Part shown: positions 54,241-63,000 of the stretch, piece after piece
Position numbering within the stretch: the first letter of the stretch is position 1
How the letters are laid out: every line of letters begins with the position of its first letter
Source of the DNA: JAMXLO01 sp037201625
GTDB taxonomy: Bacteria; Pseudomonadota; Alphaproteobacteria; Acetobacterales; Acetobacteraceae
DNA length: 64,000 bases
NCBI GenBank assembly: GCA_037201625.1
Contig: JBBCGR010000003.1
Span: 2,728,001 to 2,792,000 of the forward strand
Reading direction: 5' to 3'
Position numbers and translations under genes: made by a program
The notes under the pieces: generated by a model
What the model was told of the DNA's origin: nothing
Seen by the model: only the letters and a program-made list of their open reading frames with translations
Database searches by the model: none

Positions 54241-56955
54241 ATGCCGTCCACCCCCGCCGCACGCGATACCTCGATCCGCACCTATCGGGCCAAACGCGAT
54301 TTCGCGGTCACGCGCGAGCCCGCGCCGGAGGCTCGCTCCGTGCCTCGCGGCGCACCGATCTTCGTCGTGCAGAAGCACCAGGCGCACCGTGCCGGCCTGC
54401 ACTGGGATTTCCGCCTGGAGCATGGCGGGGTGCTGTGGAGCTGGGCGGTCCGCAAGGGCCCCTCGCTCGATCCGGCCGACAAGCGCATCGCCGCCCATGT
54501 CGAGGACCATCCGCTGGACTATGCCGGGTTCGAGGGCACCATCCCGGACGGCCAGTACGGCGCCGGCACCGTGGAGGTGTGGGATCGCGGCACCTGGCAG
54601 CCGCTGGACGATCCCGAGGACGCCATGCGCAAGGGCGAGATCAGGTTCGTCCTGGACGGCAACCGCCTGCATGGACGGTTCACGCTGATACGGCTGAAGC
54701 CGCGGGCGGGGCAGCGCAGCCGGCAGGACAACTGGCTGCTGATCAAGGGCCACGACGAAGCCGAGCGGGCCGGCGCCGATGCCCTGGCGATCGAGCAGCA
54801 GACACCGGCCCGGCCGCGGCGGACGCCTTCCTCGCGTCGTGCGCGCGCCGCCGCGCCTGCCGAGGCAGCGCACGTGCCCGTGGATGCGCCTGTCGATGCG
54901 TCTGTGGAGGCGCCGGCCGTAGGCGCGGTGCGGGCGAAGCTGCCGCAGCAGCAGGCGCCGCAACTCGCCTCGGTGGCCGATGAGGCGCCCGAGGGCGAGA
55001 ACTGGGTGAGCGAGATCAAGTTCGACGGCTACCGTCTGCTGTGCTGGCTGGACGATGGCAAGGCGCGCGTGCTGACCCGCAACGGGCTGGACTGGACGGA
55101 CCGGCTGCCGGCGGTGGCGAAGGCGATCGCGGGGCTGGGCGTCCGCAGCGCGCTGGTGGATGGCGAACTGGTCGCCGTCGACAAGGGCGGCGCGTCGAGT
55201 TTCCCGGCGTTGCAGGCGGCGCTGTCGGCCGGCAAGGACGCCACCCTGCATCTCTTCCTGTTCGACCTGCTGTACCTGGATGGCTGGGACCTGCGCGGCT
55301 GCAGCCTGCTGGAGCGCAAGCGTGTCCTGGCCGGGCTGAGCGACTGGCATGGCATGCTGCGCTACAGCGACCATCACGACGGGGACGCATCGCGGATGCG
55401 GCGCGAGGCGTGCCGGATGGGGCTGGAAGGCATCATCTGCAAGCAGGCCGATGCACCGTATCGCGGTGGCCGAGGGCGTAGCTGGCTGAAGGTGAAGTGC
55501 CGCGGCCGCGAGGAACTGATCGTGCTGGGCTGGACGCCGCCGGCGGGTTCGCGCACCGGGTTGGGCTCGCTGCATCTCGGCTACTACGACGCGCAGGGCG
55601 GACTGCATTATGCCGGCGGCGTCGGTTCGGGATTTTCCGACGACGAGCTGACCCATATCAGCGAGCGTCTCGGCGCACTCGCGGCGGAACCGCCCAAGGC
55701 GCTGATCGTCGGCGGCGAACCGCTGCCCAGGAACATCCAGTGGGTAAAGCCCGAACTGGTGGTCGAAGTACAGTTCACGGCGTGGTCCGGTGCGGGACGC
55801 GTGCGACAGGCGGTGTATCTTGGCGTGCGTGAGGATAAGACGGCGGCGGAGGTGGTGCGTGAACCAGCGGATCCCGAGGCTTCACGCAAGACGGTGCGGC
55901 CGCGGCCCGGCGACAGTGCCGCAGCGAAACGGCGGCCCAGCATCGCGGTGCCGCCTCGTCGCGGCTCTACAATCGTATCGGCACGCGCGCCGGAGCGGCG
56001 TGGCGTGACCGTCGGCGGCATCGCGCTGACGCATCCGGAGCGCGAGTTGTGGCCAGGGGTCACCAAGCGGGACCTCGCCGAGTACTGGGCCACGGTCGCC
56101 AATCATGCGCTGCCCGGCCTGGCGCAGCGCCCGCTTGCGGTGGTGCGCTGTCCCGAGGGCATCGCCGGCGAGCACTTCTTCCAGAAGCACGGCAACCGCG
56201 CACTGCCGTCCGCGATCCGCCAGGGCGAGGCCGGAGGGCAGCCGTTCCTGGCGATCGACGATGCCGATGGGCTGGTCGCGATGGCGCAGTTGTCGGCGAT
56301 CGAGTTGCATGCGTGGGGCGCCACGGAGGCGAAGCCGCTGCACCCGGACCAGATCGTGTTCGACCTCGATCCAGGCGAGGGCGTCACCTTTGCCGACGTC
56401 ACCGCTGCCGCGCTCGATCTGCGCGAGCAGTTGCAGCGAATTGGTCTGACGCCGTTCTGCCGCACCACCGGCGGCAAGGGCCTGCATCTGGTGGTGCCGC
56501 TGCGGCCGGTGGCGGATTGGGATCAGGTGAAACCATTCTGCCGCGCCTTCGCCGAGACACTGAGCCAGCAGCAGCCCGAGCGGTTCCTGTCGACGGTGAA
56601 GAAGGCGGATCGTCAGGGCCGGATCCTGATCGACTGGCTGCGCAACGGGCTTGGTGCCACAGCGGTTGCTTCGTTCTCGCCGCGTGCACGGCCGGGTGCG
56701 ACGGTCGCGACGCCGCTCGCGTGGGATGAAGTCACCAGCAGCCTCGATCCGTCGACGTTCACGCTGCGTAGCGTGCCGGAGAGGCTGGAGCACCTGGGCG
56801 GCGATCCGTGGGATGGCTTCGATGCGGCACGCACCCCGTTGCCGGCACTGAAGAATGCGGACGTGGATACGGATGCGGCGAAGCCGGCAGCCGCGTCCTC
56901 CGGCAAGCGGAAATCGACAATTGTCACCGCAGCACGACCGCGTCGACGCGGATGA
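54241..56955 (+). CDS. ligD: Non-homologous end-joining DNA ligase LigD
   Basis: 904 residues with all three LigD activities. The N-terminal 3'-phosphoesterase (about 25-190) has FVVQKHQAHRAGLHWDFRLE. The ATP-dependent ligase has the nucleophile Lys260 in EIKFDGYR. The C-terminal primase-polymerase has VFDLDPGEGVTF with the metal aspartates (about 708-710) and CRTTGGKGLHLVVPLRPV. Order PE-LIG-POL is the Pseudomonas/rhizobial layout. It repairs double-strand breaks with Ku. No ku gene is in the window. A long low-complexity linker (Ala/Pro/Arg-rich, about 195-250) joins PE to LIG. A strong terminator follows at 57062. Confidence 0.94.
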   Translation: MPSTPAARDTSIRTYRAKRDFAVTREPAPEARSVPRGAPIFVVQKHQAHRAGLHWDFRLEHGGVLWSWAVRKGPSLDPADKRIAAHVEDHPLDYAGFEGTIPDGQYGAGTVEVWDRGTWQPLDDPEDAMRKGEIRFVLDGNRLHGRFTLIRLKPRAGQRSRQDNWLLIKGHDEAERAGADALAIEQQTPARPRRTPSSRRARAAAPAEAAHVPVDAPVDASVEAPAVGAVRAKLPQQQAPQLASVADEAPEGENWVSEIKFDGYRLLCWLDDGKARVLTRNGLDWTDRLPAVAKAIAGLGVRSALVDGELVAVDKGGASSFPALQAALSAGKDATLHLFLFDLLYLDGWDLRGCSLLERKRVLAGLSDWHGMLRYSDHHDGDASRMRREACRMGLEGIICKQADAPYRGGRGRSWLKVKCRGREELIVLGWTPPAGSRTGLGSLHLGYYDAQGGLHYAGGVGSGFSDDELTHISERLGALAAEPPKALIVGGEPLPRNIQWVKPELVVEVQFTAWSGAGRVRQAVYLGVREDKTAAEVVREPADPEASRKTVRPRPGDSAAAKRRPSIAVPPRRGSTIVSARAPERRGVTVGGIALTHPERELWPGVTKRDLAEYWATVANHALPGLAQRPLAVVRCPEGIAGEHFFQKHGNRALPSAIRQGEAGGQPFLAIDDADGLVAMAQLSAIELHAWGATEAKPLHPDQIVFDLDPGEGVTFADVTAAALDLREQLQRIGLTPFCRTTGGKGLHLVVPLRPVADWDQVKPFCRAFAETLSQQQPERFLSTVKKADRQGRILIDWLRNGLGATAVASFSPRARPGATVATPLAWDEVTSSLDPSTFTLRSVPERLEHLGGDPWDGFDAARTPLPALKNADVDTDAAKPAAASSGKRKSTIVTAARPRRRG

Positions 56956-57061
56956 TCCGCCGCGCGCAACTGTGAGCTTGATTTGCGGGTGCACGGCCCA
57001 ATGTCTGAAGCGCGGCGGATGGCTCCCCGCCACCGCCGCGTGACGTTTCCCCCCCAAACTT

Positions 57062-57095
57062 GGCGACGCTCTTCGGAGCGTCGCCATTTTATTTC
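57062..57095 (+). terminator. Strong Rho-independent terminator after ligD
   Basis: A perfect 10-bp stem GGCGACGCTC, tetraloop TTCG, GAGCGTCGCC (57062-57085), then ATTTTATTTC. Textbook intrinsic terminator, 107 bases past the ligD stop. Confidence 0.92.
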
Positions 57096-57101
57096 AACGT
57101 G

Positions 57102-57207
57102 ATAGAGCGTGATCCGCACAGGTGGAATCACCGGAGCGGTGGATCACACTCTCAGACAAGGGGTCGGAACGGATTCCGTGAGCTAATTTGGACCGAATCT
57201 GTTCTAG
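57102..57207 (+). repeat. 106-bp dispersed palindromic element, copy C
   Basis: Begins ATAGAGCGTGATCC and ends GTTCTAG, exactly 106 bases. Stem 1 pairs AGAGCGTGATCC with GGATCACACTCT, stem 2 is partly degraded (GAGCTAATTTGG in place of the loop consensus). It sits between the ligD terminator and the VOC gene leader. Confidence 0.85.
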
Positions 57208-57238
57208 CATCGGTCGCTGACAGACAGGGGCGGGGAAC

Positions 57239-58099
57239 ATGACAACCATTCTGCCGGTACCGACGCTTGATCATGTGGTGGTCAACGTGCGTGACCAGAT
57301 CGATGCGGCGCTGCAAACCTATCAGCGCCTGGGCTTCACGATGACGCCGCGTGGCTATCACACGTTGGGGTCGATGAACCATCTGGCGATCTTTGGCAGC
57401 GAATACCTTGAACTGATCGCTGCCGCCCCAGGCGAGACGCGCCGGACGGAAATCCTGGCATCGCCGTTCGGGCTGAATGGGCTGGTGTTCGGGACCGAGG
57501 ATTCCACCGCGGTGTACGCCGCACTGCACGCCGCGGAGGTGCCGGTGGAGCCGCCGCTGGAGTTCTCGCGGCCGGTTGAATTGCCTGGCGGTGCGCGCGA
57601 TGCGGCTTTCCGCACGGTGCGGATCACGCCGGGTGTGGTGCCGGCCGGACGCATCTACTTCTGTCATCACCTGACGCGCGACCTTGTATGGCGCGACGAG
57701 TGGCGTCACCATCCCAACGGTGCGATCGGCGTTGAACGCGCCGTGATCGCAGCACGCGATCCGGCGAACCTGGCCGGGCTGTTCGCGCGCATGTTCGGTG
57801 CGGATGCCGTGCGGCGGGCCGGATCGGGATTTGTCCTTGCGGTCGGGCTGTCGCACTTCCATGTGATGGCCGTCGACGAGGTGATTGCCGAGTTCGGCAG
57901 CGCGGCGCCGGCCGACGATGGGCGCGAGGAGGCGATGGTGGCGCTGACCATCCGCACGCGCTCGCTCGAGCGCGCGGCCGCGGCACTGGCGGCCGGCGGC
58001 ATCGTCGATTGCCGTCACCTGCCCGGCCGTATCCTCGTGCCGGCGACCGCGACCTTCGGCGTCACGCTGGAATTTCGCGAGGTCGGCGCTAGAGCGTGA
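57239..58099 (+). CDS. VOC/glyoxalase-like domain protein
   Basis: 286 residues. DHVVVNVRDQIDAALQTYQR and the second half IGVERAVIAARDPANLAGLF are paired betaalphabetabetabeta modules; FHVMAVDEVIAEF and FGVTLEFREV end the modules. Resembles the Glyoxalase_3 group; metal ligands are not certain. The substrate is unknown. The last codons (GARA and the TGA stop at 58097-58099) lie within repeat copy D, so the C-terminus is supplied by the repeat. Confidence 0.8.
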   Translation: MTTILPVPTLDHVVVNVRDQIDAALQTYQRLGFTMTPRGYHTLGSMNHLAIFGSEYLELIAAAPGETRRTEILASPFGLNGLVFGTEDSTAVYAALHAAEVPVEPPLEFSRPVELPGGARDAAFRTVRITPGVVPAGRIYFCHHLTRDLVWRDEWRHHPNGAIGVERAVIAARDPANLAGLFARMFGADAVRRAGSGFVLAVGLSHFHVMAVDEVIAEFGSAAPADDGREEAMVALTIRTRSLERAAAALAAGGIVDCRHLPGRILVPATATFGVTLEFREVGARA

Positions 58100-58194
58100 T
58101 CCGTACAGGTGGAATCACCGGAGCGGTGAATCACGCTCTCAGACATAGAGCGAGAGCGGATTCCGTGAGCCTACACGAACGGAATCTGCTCTAG
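58089..58194 (+). repeat. 106-bp dispersed palindromic element, copy D
   Basis: The best-formed copy, CTAGAGCGTG to CTGCTCTAG, exactly 106 bases. Stem 1 AGAGCGTGAT (58091-58100) pairs perfectly with ATCACGCTCT (58130-58139). Stem 2 GAGCGGATTCCGT (58154-58166) pairs with ACGGAATCTGCTC (58179-58191) with one G-U. The left end supplies the VOC gene stop and the right CTAG supplies the stop of the convergent LLM gene (58191-58193). Confidence 0.9.
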
Positions 58195-59039
58195 ACCTGC
58201 CTGATCTTCTCCGCCCAGCGGTCGAGGATCGGCATCACCTCGGCTTCGCCGGCGGACGGTACCGTGATCACCACGCGGGCAATGCCGATGTCGCGGTAGT
58301 GGCGAAGCCGGTCGAGTTCCTCGACGACCCGGAACATCGTGAGCGGGATCGACGCGGGATCGCGACCGGCATCCTTCACCATCTGGTGGAACTGCGGCAG
58401 GAAGTCGCTGACGTCGCCGTATTCGGGGCGGCTGGCATGCGGCACCCATCCGTCGCCGTAGCGGATCGCGCGCCGCGCGCCGTAGGGGAACGCGCCGCCG
58501 ACGATCACCGGCGGATGCGGCTTCTGCACCGGCTTCGGCCAGGCCATCATCGGATCGAAGTTCACGAACTCGCCGTGGTACTCGGCCTTGGTCTGCGTCC
58601 AGATCGCCTTCATCGCCTCGATGCGTTCGCGCGCGATCTTGTGGCGCGATTTGAACGGCGTGCCGTGATCCGCCATCTCCTCGGCGTTCCAACCGGAGCC
58701 GACACCGAACAGGAAGCGTCCGCCGGAGACCTGGTCGATCGAGGCGACCAGCTTGGCGGTCTGGATCGGATCGCGCTGCTGCACCAGGCAGACGCCGGTG
58801 CCGACCTTCAGCGTCCCGGTCGCCGCCGCGGCTGCGGTCAGCGTCACGAACGGGTCCATCACGTCGTAGTACTGCTTGGGCAGGTCGCCGCCATTCGGAA
58901 AAGGCGACGTGCGTGACGTCGGAATATGCGAATGCTCGGGCGCCCACAGCGATTCGAAGCCGCGTTCCTCGAGCGCGCGGGCGAGTGCGGCCGGGGCCAT
59001 CGAATAGTCGGTGAAGAACATCGCCGCGCCGAACTGCAT
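58191..59039 (-). CDS. LLM-class flavin/F420-dependent oxidoreductase (copy 2)
   Basis: 282 residues. MQFGAAMFFTDYSMAPAALA opens the barrel; APEHSHIPTSRTSPFP is the cofactor-side histidine region. QVSGGRFLFGVGSGWNAEEM and PHPPVIVGGAFPYGARRAIR are strong family signatures of the F420-dependent subgroup (TIGR03619-like). Cofactor use is inferred; no F420 genes are nearby. Its stop codon is the CTAG end of repeat copy D. Confidence 0.87.
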   Translation of the reverse strand: MQFGAAMFFTDYSMAPAALARALEERGFESLWAPEHSHIPTSRTSPFPNGGDLPKQYYDVMDPFVTLTAAAAATGTLKVGTGVCLVQQRDPIQTAKLVASIDQVSGGRFLFGVGSGWNAEEMADHGTPFKSRHKIARERIEAMKAIWTQTKAEYHGEFVNFDPMMAWPKPVQKPHPPVIVGGAFPYGARRAIRYGDGWVPHASRPEYGDVSDFLPQFHQMVKDAGRDPASIPLTMFRVVEELDRLRHYRDIGIARVVITVPSAGEAEVMPILDRWAEKIRQV

Positions 59040-59163
59040 GTCGGTTCCTCCTGGTTCGCGGCCGAAACCCTAACCCGCCCGGCCGGTCGTTGCGAAGCGC
59101 GCACCGGCGGACGAGTCGGCAGTGGGGCGGCGGCCCTGCGCGATCAGGGCCGCCGCCGCAGCG

Positions 59164-60651
59164 TCATGCCGAGCGTGACGCCTGCCACTCCCCCTTGCCG
59201 AACTGGCTGAGGTTGACCGGGCCACGGTGGTTGTCGGTCGCACTGCCCAGGAACACATCGCCCGTCATGCGGCCGTCGTTCACCGTGCCCTCGAAGCGAT
59301 AGGCGATGGCGCTGCCTTCGTGCCGCGTCTCGAACTCCATGTGCACGCCACGCCCGGTCAGGCTGCCGACCACGCCGCCCTCGAACTGTTCGGAGTGTTG
59401 GCTGCCGCTGAGGCTGCTGCCCTGCTGCTGAAGCCGCAGCGTGTGCTTGCGCTCGCCGTGCAGGAACCGCACGAGCACGTCCCAGGTCCCCGTCACATCG
59501 GCCGCGGCCGCGGGGGACTGTTCCGGCTGCAGGTTGTGCGCGGCGGTCAGCGTGTCGGCGACCGCCTGGCCGACCTGCGCCGCCTCGCCAGGCTGGAACT
59601 GAAACGGATCGAGCGTGATGGAATTGCCGGTGGCGGATGTGTCGTCGGTCATGATGCGCGGCGTACCGTCGAGCAGGCGCTGGCGCAGCGCCACGCCGTC
59701 CAGCGCGATGCCGTCCCATGTCACGCGGATCACCGGGACGCGAACGACGCCCTTCGGTTCCACCACCGCGCTGGTGACGCCCGGCACCGTGGCGACGCGG
59801 CGGGCGATCTCCTGCAGGTCCTCATGCCAGTGGCGCAGTTCGGCGGCCTCGTCGCGCTCCTCGATCCAGTACTGCACGGCGGTGAGCACGCCGATCACGT
59901 CTTCTTTGGAGACCTTCATCGGGCGGCCGAACGCCTGGTGCGGCGAGGCGTTGCGCCAGGCTGCCTGCACGAGGTTCTTCTTGCCCAGCAGCAGGCCGCT
60001 GGTCTGCGGGCCGCGCAGGAATTTGCCCCCGCTGTACACCACGAGGTCGGCGCCGCGCTGCAGCCACGGGCTCGGCCGCTGGAGATGCTCGGAGGCGGCG
60101 TCCACCATGATGGGGATGCCCAGCGGCTTCACCCGCGCCACGATTTCCTCGAGCCGTACCTTGGAGAATTCCTCGTTCGTGCCGAGGATCGCGACCATGG
60201 CGACGGGTTCGCGCAGCGCGTCCTCGAGGTCGGCGATGGAGTCGATCTCGACGATATGCGCGCCCACCATGCGGATCGCCTGGTCGTAGGCGAAGCGCTG
60301 GTTCTTCGGCAGGATGACGCGGTTCACCCAGCCGTCGGTGAACGGCAGGCGCAGCATGCGCACCGGGTCGTTGCCGGCGATGCAGGCGGCCGATGCCAGC
60401 GCGACCGCGGCGGCGCTGCCGCAGGTGACGAGGCCCCATTCGGCGCCGGTGAGTTCGGCCAGCCGCTTGCCGGCGGCCTCCATCAACTCGTCCAGGTTGA
60501 CGAACTGGCGCGAGGCCGCGTCCACCGCGGCACGCACGCGCGGCAGCATCAGGCTGCCGCCGTGCATCGTGCGGACGCTGCAACAATTGATGAAGGGGCG
60601 CACGCCGAGCGCGAGATAGGGATTGGCGTTGCTGTCGGTCGGCTCAGGCAT
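59164..60651 (-). CDS. SelA/DgaE-like PLP enzyme fused to C-terminal beta domain
   Basis: 495 residues. The first ~365 are a fold-type I PLP enzyme of the SelA/DgaE/YhfS kind: GAEWGLVTCGSAAAVALASA, IPIMVDAASEHL and PLP lysine in LVVYSGGKFLRGPQTSGLL. The rest is a separate beta-rich domain (GTWDVLVRFLHGERKHTLRL to FEGTVNDGRMTGDVFLGSA), a module also seen attached to other enzymes. Family members act on 2-amino acid phosphates or D-glucosaminate derivatives. The start overlaps the stop of the serine hydrolase gene upstream by 8 bases, so the two are coupled. Confidence 0.8.
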   Translation of the reverse strand: MPEPTDSNANPYLALGVRPFINCCSVRTMHGGSLMLPRVRAAVDAASRQFVNLDELMEAAGKRLAELTGAEWGLVTCGSAAAVALASAACIAGNDPVRMLRLPFTDGWVNRVILPKNQRFAYDQAIRMVGAHIVEIDSIADLEDALREPVAMVAILGTNEEFSKVRLEEIVARVKPLGIPIMVDAASEHLQRPSPWLQRGADLVVYSGGKFLRGPQTSGLLLGKKNLVQAAWRNASPHQAFGRPMKVSKEDVIGVLTAVQYWIEERDEAAELRHWHEDLQEIARRVATVPGVTSAVVEPKGVVRVPVIRVTWDGIALDGVALRQRLLDGTPRIMTDDTSATGNSITLDPFQFQPGEAAQVGQAVADTLTAAHNLQPEQSPAAAADVTGTWDVLVRFLHGERKHTLRLQQQGSSLSGSQHSEQFEGGVVGSLTGRGVHMEFETRHEGSAIAYRFEGTVNDGRMTGDVFLGSATDNHRGPVNLSQFGKGEWQASRSA

Positions 60652-61825
60652 GGGGCAGTTTCTCCGTCGTTGTCCGGTAAACCTCGGTCTCGAAGTCATC
60701 CAGCAGTCGCAGCACGATGGGATCGGCGAAAGGCAGGATCTGCGTCATCAGCAGTCCGGTCACCTGCTGCTTCGGGTCGAGCCAGTAGTAGGTGTTGAAC
60801 AGCCCGGCCCAGGCGAGGCTGCCGGCGCTGCGCCGGCCCGGCACGTCCTCGGTGTTGATCAGCCAGGTGAGGCCCCATTTCTTCGCCATGCCGGGAAAGA
60901 ATTCCGCGTCGTAGGACAGTTCCGGATGCGCGGTTGGCAGCTTGCCCACCAGCAGGTCGCCGATGTGGTTCTCGGTCATCAGCGCGACCGTCTCCGGCCG
61001 CAGGACGCGCACATCGTCCAACGCCCCGCCGCCCAGCAGCATTCGCAGGAACGCCATGTAGTCGGGCGCGGTGGAGAACAGGGCCCCGCCACCCGCGAAG
61101 AACTCCGCCGGCGTGGGGGGCGTCAGCGGGATCGGCTGCAACGAGCCGTCCGCGGCGCGGCTGTGCGCCTGCGCCCGGCGGGTCAGGTGCTCCGCCTCCC
61201 AGACGAAGGCGGTGTCGTTCATGCCGAGCGGCGCGAAGATGTTGCGTCGCATGAACTGCTCGAGGTCCATACCGCTGACCGTCTCCACCATGCGGCCGGC
61301 CCAGTCGATGTTGATGCCGTATTCCCAGCGCTCGCCGGGATCGAAGGCGAGCGGCGCGCCCAGCGCGGCGAGGCGGCCCGACATGATCGTGGGATGTCCG
61401 GTCTTGACGATGTAGCTGTCGATCGCCGCGTTCCAGGTGTGATAGACGAAACCGGCCGTGTGGGTCAGCAGGTTGCGCAGCGTGACCTGGCGGCGGGCGG
61501 GCCGCAGGATCGGCTCGCCGTTGCCGTCGAAACCATCCAGCACCTGCGGCTCCGCCAGTTCCGGCATGATCTCGCCGGCGGGCTGGTCGAGCGAGAGCAG
61601 GCCGCGCTCGACGCACTGCATGGCCGCGACGCCGGTCACCGCCTTGGTCATGGAGGCGATGCGGAACACGGTGTCCAGCGTCATCGGCGCCTCGGTGCCG
61701 AGCCCGCGGCGGCCGAAGGCGCCCTGGTAGATGATCCCGGTCCGATCCGCCGCCATTGCAACGACCCCGGGCACGCGTCCATCGGCCACCGCCGCGCGCA
61801 GCGGGCGGTCCATGTCATCGGTCAT
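60644..61825 (-). CDS. Beta-lactamase-fold serine hydrolase (class C/esterase type)
   Basis: 393 residues from the ATG at 61825, with AGGAGGGTGCGG upstream. Ser-x-x-Lys is IASMTKAVTG (about 53-62), Tyr-x-Asn is WEYGINIDW and the third motif region is GSLAWAGLFNTYYW. No signal peptide, so it is probably cytoplasmic: an esterase/transesterase or D-aminopeptidase-like enzyme rather than an antibiotic beta-lactamase. First gene of a two-gene leftward unit with the PLP enzyme; divergent from the dienelactone hydrolase operon. Confidence 0.88.
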   Translation of the reverse strand: MTDDMDRPLRAAVADGRVPGVVAMAADRTGIIYQGAFGRRGLGTEAPMTLDTVFRIASMTKAVTGVAAMQCVERGLLSLDQPAGEIMPELAEPQVLDGFDGNGEPILRPARRQVTLRNLLTHTAGFVYHTWNAAIDSYIVKTGHPTIMSGRLAALGAPLAFDPGERWEYGINIDWAGRMVETVSGMDLEQFMRRNIFAPLGMNDTAFVWEAEHLTRRAQAHSRAADGSLQPIPLTPPTPAEFFAGGGALFSTAPDYMAFLRMLLGGGALDDVRVLRPETVALMTENHIGDLLVGKLPTAHPELSYDAEFFPGMAKKWGLTWLINTEDVPGRRSAGSLAWAGLFNTYYWLDPKQQVTGLLMTQILPFADPIVLRLLDDFETEVYRTTTEKLPHA

Positions 61826-61921
61826 CCGCACCCTCCTGATTTGCCGTAGTATGCCGCGCTGTTGCGCCGTCTGGCCAGCGGCGCGAGAATACTCGCAGTA
61901 CAGATAAAGGGAGCCGTCCAA

Positions 61922-62653
61922 ATGCTCGAAAGCGAGCTCATCGTGACGACGAAACATGGCCGGATGCCAACGTTCATGGCGGCGCCCGACGGCGAGGGGC
62001 AGCATCCCGGCATCATCTTCTACATGGACGCGCCCGGCATCCGCGAGGAGTTGCGCAACATGGCGCGGCGCGTGGCCAAGCACGGCTATGTCTGCCTGCT
62101 GCCCGACATGTACTACCGTCTCGGCACGGTGCGGTTCGACATCCCCCGGCGCGACGACGGCATGTCGGGTGTGATCCGCGCCTCGATGAACAGCCTGTCG
62201 ATCCCGTTCGTGAATGACGACACCGCGGCGATGCTGGCCTGGTTCGATGCCAATGACCGGGTGAAGCCCGGCGCCGTCGGCTGCGTCGGGCATTGCATGA
62301 GCGGGCGCTATATCACGTCGGTGGCAGCGGCGTTCCCGCACCGCATGGCGGCGGCGGCCTCGCTGTACGGCGTGCAGATCGTCACCGACAAGGAGGATTC
62401 GCCGCATCTGTCGGTGAACCGGATCAAGGGCGAGCTGTACTATGCCTTCGCCGAGCACGACCAGGGCGTTCCGGCGAACGTCATCCCGGACCTGAAGGCG
62501 GCGCTCAACCAGGCCGATGTGAAGGCGACGGTTGAGGTATTCCCGGGCACGCATCACGGGTTCTGCTTCCCCGAGCGCGCGGTCTACGACACGGAGGCGT
62601 CCGAGACGACCTGGACGAAGATCTTCGCGCTGTGGGACCGCCACCTGAAATAG
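61922..62653 (+). CDS. Dienelactone hydrolase family protein
   Basis: 243 residues. The nucleophile is a cysteine in VGCVGHCMSGRYITS (GxCxG), with Asp in YYAFAEHDQGVP region and His in PGTHHGFCFPERA. AAAGTGA-like ribosome site AAGGGAG precedes the ATG. Dienelactone hydrolase opens lactones formed in aromatic ring-cleavage pathways, so the following LigA/LigB genes (13 and 3 bases further on) suggest a shared ring-degradation operon. Confidence 0.88.
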   Translation: MLESELIVTTKHGRMPTFMAAPDGEGQHPGIIFYMDAPGIREELRNMARRVAKHGYVCLLPDMYYRLGTVRFDIPRRDDGMSGVIRASMNSLSIPFVNDDTAAMLAWFDANDRVKPGAVGCVGHCMSGRYITSVAAAFPHRMAAAASLYGVQIVTDKEDSPHLSVNRIKGELYYAFAEHDQGVPANVIPDLKAALNQADVKATVEVFPGTHHGFCFPERAVYDTEASETTWTKIFALWDRHLK

Positions 62654-62665
62654 CGGAGGCCGGAC

Positions 62666-62998
62666 ATGCTGAATGAGGTGGCGGGCACGCTGGTCTTCAC
62701 CGGCGAGCGCTCGCGTGACGGCTACCGGCTCAACCGCATGGCGATGTCGCTGATCGACCCGGCCAAACGCGCTGCATTCGTTGCCGACGAAACCGGCTAC
62801 GCGCGCGGCATGGGGCTGAGCGACGGCGAGATCGACCTGCTGCGCCGGCGCGACTGGAAGGCGATGATCGATGCGGGCGGCAGCATCTACCTGCTGATCA
62901 AGATCGCCGGCGCGCTCGGCATCACGCTGCAGCAGGTGGGCGCGCATACCGCCGGCATGACGCTCGAGGAATTCATGGCACGCCGGAAAGGACGCTGA
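62666..62998 (+). CDS. LigA-like extradiol dioxygenase alpha subunit
   Basis: 110 residues. LNRMAMSLIDPAKRAAFVAD, GMGLSDGEIDLLRRRDWKAM and GGSIYLLIKIAGALGITLQQ are the LigA signature of protocatechuate 4,5-dioxygenase-type enzymes. The small helical subunit caps the active site of LigB, whose gene starts 3 bases after its stop. Whether the substrate is protocatechuate, gallate or a related catechol is not visible. Confidence 0.9.
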   Translation: MLNEVAGTLVFTGERSRDGYRLNRMAMSLIDPAKRAAFVADETGYARGMGLSDGEIDLLRRRDWKAMIDAGGSIYLLIKIAGALGITLQQVGAHTAGMTLEEFMARRKGR

Positions 62999-63000
62999 TC

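Noticed and set aside
60644..61825. Antibiotic beta-lactamase
   Set aside because: No signal peptide, and the third motif and context fit esterase-type relatives.
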